Of a stretch of DNA of 5,711 nt, positions 4,831 through 5,711 are shown one piece after another. A program made the position numbers and the translations under genes. This DNA comes from Bacteroidota bacterium. Its GTDB lineage: Bacteria > Bacteroidota > Bacteroidia > 2-12-FULL-35-15. A model generated the notes under the pieces. That model saw only the letters and a program-made list of their open reading frames with translations, was not told the origin of the DNA and did no database searches. The stretch spans positions 1 through 5,711 of the forward strand of contig JAIOQD010000528.1 in the NCBI GenBank assembly GCA_021413595.1. Direction: 5' to 3'. Every line of letters starts with the position of its first letter. Position 1 is the first letter of the stretch.

Positions 4831-5711
4831 ATGAATGCCAACATAATCCAAACCAACCAAAAGCGTATTGTAATTATTGGTGGTGGCTTTGGAGGCTTCA
4901 AATTGGCACAAGAACTTTCCAAGGTTGATTATCAAATTGTATTAATTGATAAAAACAATTACCACCAATTCCAACCTTTGCTTTATCAAGTAGCCACTTC
5001 GGGACTGGAACCCAGCGCTATTTCATTTCCATTGCGAAAAATTTTTCAGAAAACAAAAAATATTCACATCCGCATTGCTGAAGTAACGCATATTATTGCT
5101 AATAAAAATCAGATCAATACGAATATTGGTATGATCAATTATGATTATTTGGTAATTGCCATAGGTACGGATACCAATTATTTTGGTAATTCTAAACTGA
5201 TGGAAAAAGCAATGCCGATGAAATCCGTAGCAGAAGCCCTAACCTTACGGAATACTATTTTGCAAAATTATGAAAACGCCTTAACAACAGAAGATATTGA
5301 AGCAAAAAAGGGCTTAATGACTATTGTAATAGTAGGTGCAGGACCAACAGGAGTTGAAGTATCAGGTGCTCTGGCAGAAATGAAAAAGTATGTGCTACCT
5401 AAAGAATATCCAGAATTGGATTTTAATAAAATGCACGTGCATTTATTGGAAGGCGCTCCAAGAGTGCTCAACACCATGTCGGAAAGTGCATCCATTAAAG
5501 CAAAGGAGTATTTACTAAAATTAGGAGTGAAAATTTCACTGAATACACAGGTAAAGGACTATGATGGCACAAATGTTCATTTGGCCGATGGATCAATGAT
5601 AAGAGCCAATACATTAGTATGGGCTGCTGGGGTAATGGGGAATAAAATTGAGGGCATAAATGCAGAGTCCATTTCAAAAGCGAATAGAATAAAAGTTGAT
5701 AGATACAATAA
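4831..5711 (+). CDS. NDH-2-like FAD/NAD(P)-dependent oxidoreductase (partial, runs off right edge)
   Basis: Probable type II NADH dehydrogenase-like flavoprotein, which in known members passes electrons from NAD(P)H through FAD to quinone at the cytoplasmic face of the membrane without pumping protons. The frame is open from ATG 4831 to the edge, 293 complete codons plus two bases. An N-terminal FAD Rossmann motif is visible, IVIIGGGFGG at 13-22, followed by NYHQFQPLLYQVATSGLEP at 43-61, typical of this family. LVIAIGTDTNYFG (107-119) and LVWAAGV (262-268) are the strand-turn motifs of two-dinucleotide flavoproteins, and the second Rossmann motif IVIVGAGPTGVEVSG (165-179) should bind NAD(P)H. 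The missing C-terminal part, roughly a third by family norms, would include any membrane-anchoring segment. An in-frame TAA at 4801 and no ATG between fix the start. Close flavoprotein paralogues exist, so quinone reductase activity is inferred. Confidence 0.92.
   Translation, partial: MNANIIQTNQKRIVIIGGGFGGFKLAQELSKVDYQIVLIDKNNYHQFQPLLYQVATSGLEPSAISFPLRKIFQKTKNIHIRIAEVTHIIANKNQINTNIGMINYDYLVIAIGTDTNYFGNSKLMEKAMPMKSVAEALTLRNTILQNYENALTTEDIEAKKGLMTIVIVGAGPTGVEVSGALAEMKKYVLPKEYPELDFNKMHVHLLEGAPRVLNTMSESASIKAKEYLLKLGVKISLNTQVKDYDGTNVHLADGSMIRANTLVWAAGVMGNKIEGINAESISKANRIKVDRYN

Noticed and set aside
5268..5677. Two minus-strand open frames inside the oxidoreductase gene
   Set aside because: Both are antisense to a frame with intact FAD and NAD(P) Rossmann motifs and have no features of their own.

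Overview
The window reads as a chromosomal segment of a strongly AT-rich member of the Bacteroidota. This rests on the DnaA sequence style, on the gene neighbourhood (YbgC-type thioesterase, two-part 5'-nucleotidase, dnaA), on the lack of Shine-Dalgarno sequences before every start, and on promoter-like elements of the Bacteroidota TAnnTTTG type. The genus cannot be fixed from the sequence. I see no tRNA, rRNA, CRISPR array, insertion sequence or phage gene.

Left part (1-2322): a 4HBT/YbgC-family acyl-CoA thioesterase on the minus strand is divergent from a two-gene plus-strand unit across a very AT-rich intergenic region. The two genes overlap by 8 bases. The first encodes a predicted lipoprotein carrying only the C-terminal, substrate-binding domain of a 5'-nucleotidase. 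The second encodes a predicted Tat-exported protein carrying only the N-terminal metallophosphatase domain. Together they look like one periplasmic nucleotidase split over two proteins, with the gene order inverted relative to the domain order of fused enzymes.

Middle part (2323-3960): a 145-base gap with a candidate promoter and a perfect inverted repeat leads into full-length dnaA, the replication initiator. dnaA ends at a strong hairpin flanked by A and T runs, which should terminate transcription from both sides. No cluster of DnaA boxes is visible, so there is no support for an origin here.

Right part (3961-5711): a convergent minus-strand gene encodes a small secreted protein of unknown function with a very basic C-terminal tail. 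A 390-base gene-free stretch follows, containing a consensus-like promoter, several small dyads and a set of three 11-base tandem repeats. It ends at the start of an NDH-2-like FAD/NAD(P) oxidoreductase, which runs off the right edge after 293 codons.

Most of this is core-genome material. The less explained items are the TGTACA-centred palindromes before both the nucleotidase unit and dnaA, the repeat-bearing leader of the oxidoreductase, and the orphan secreted protein. I did not find convincing evidence of a new multi-gene system.
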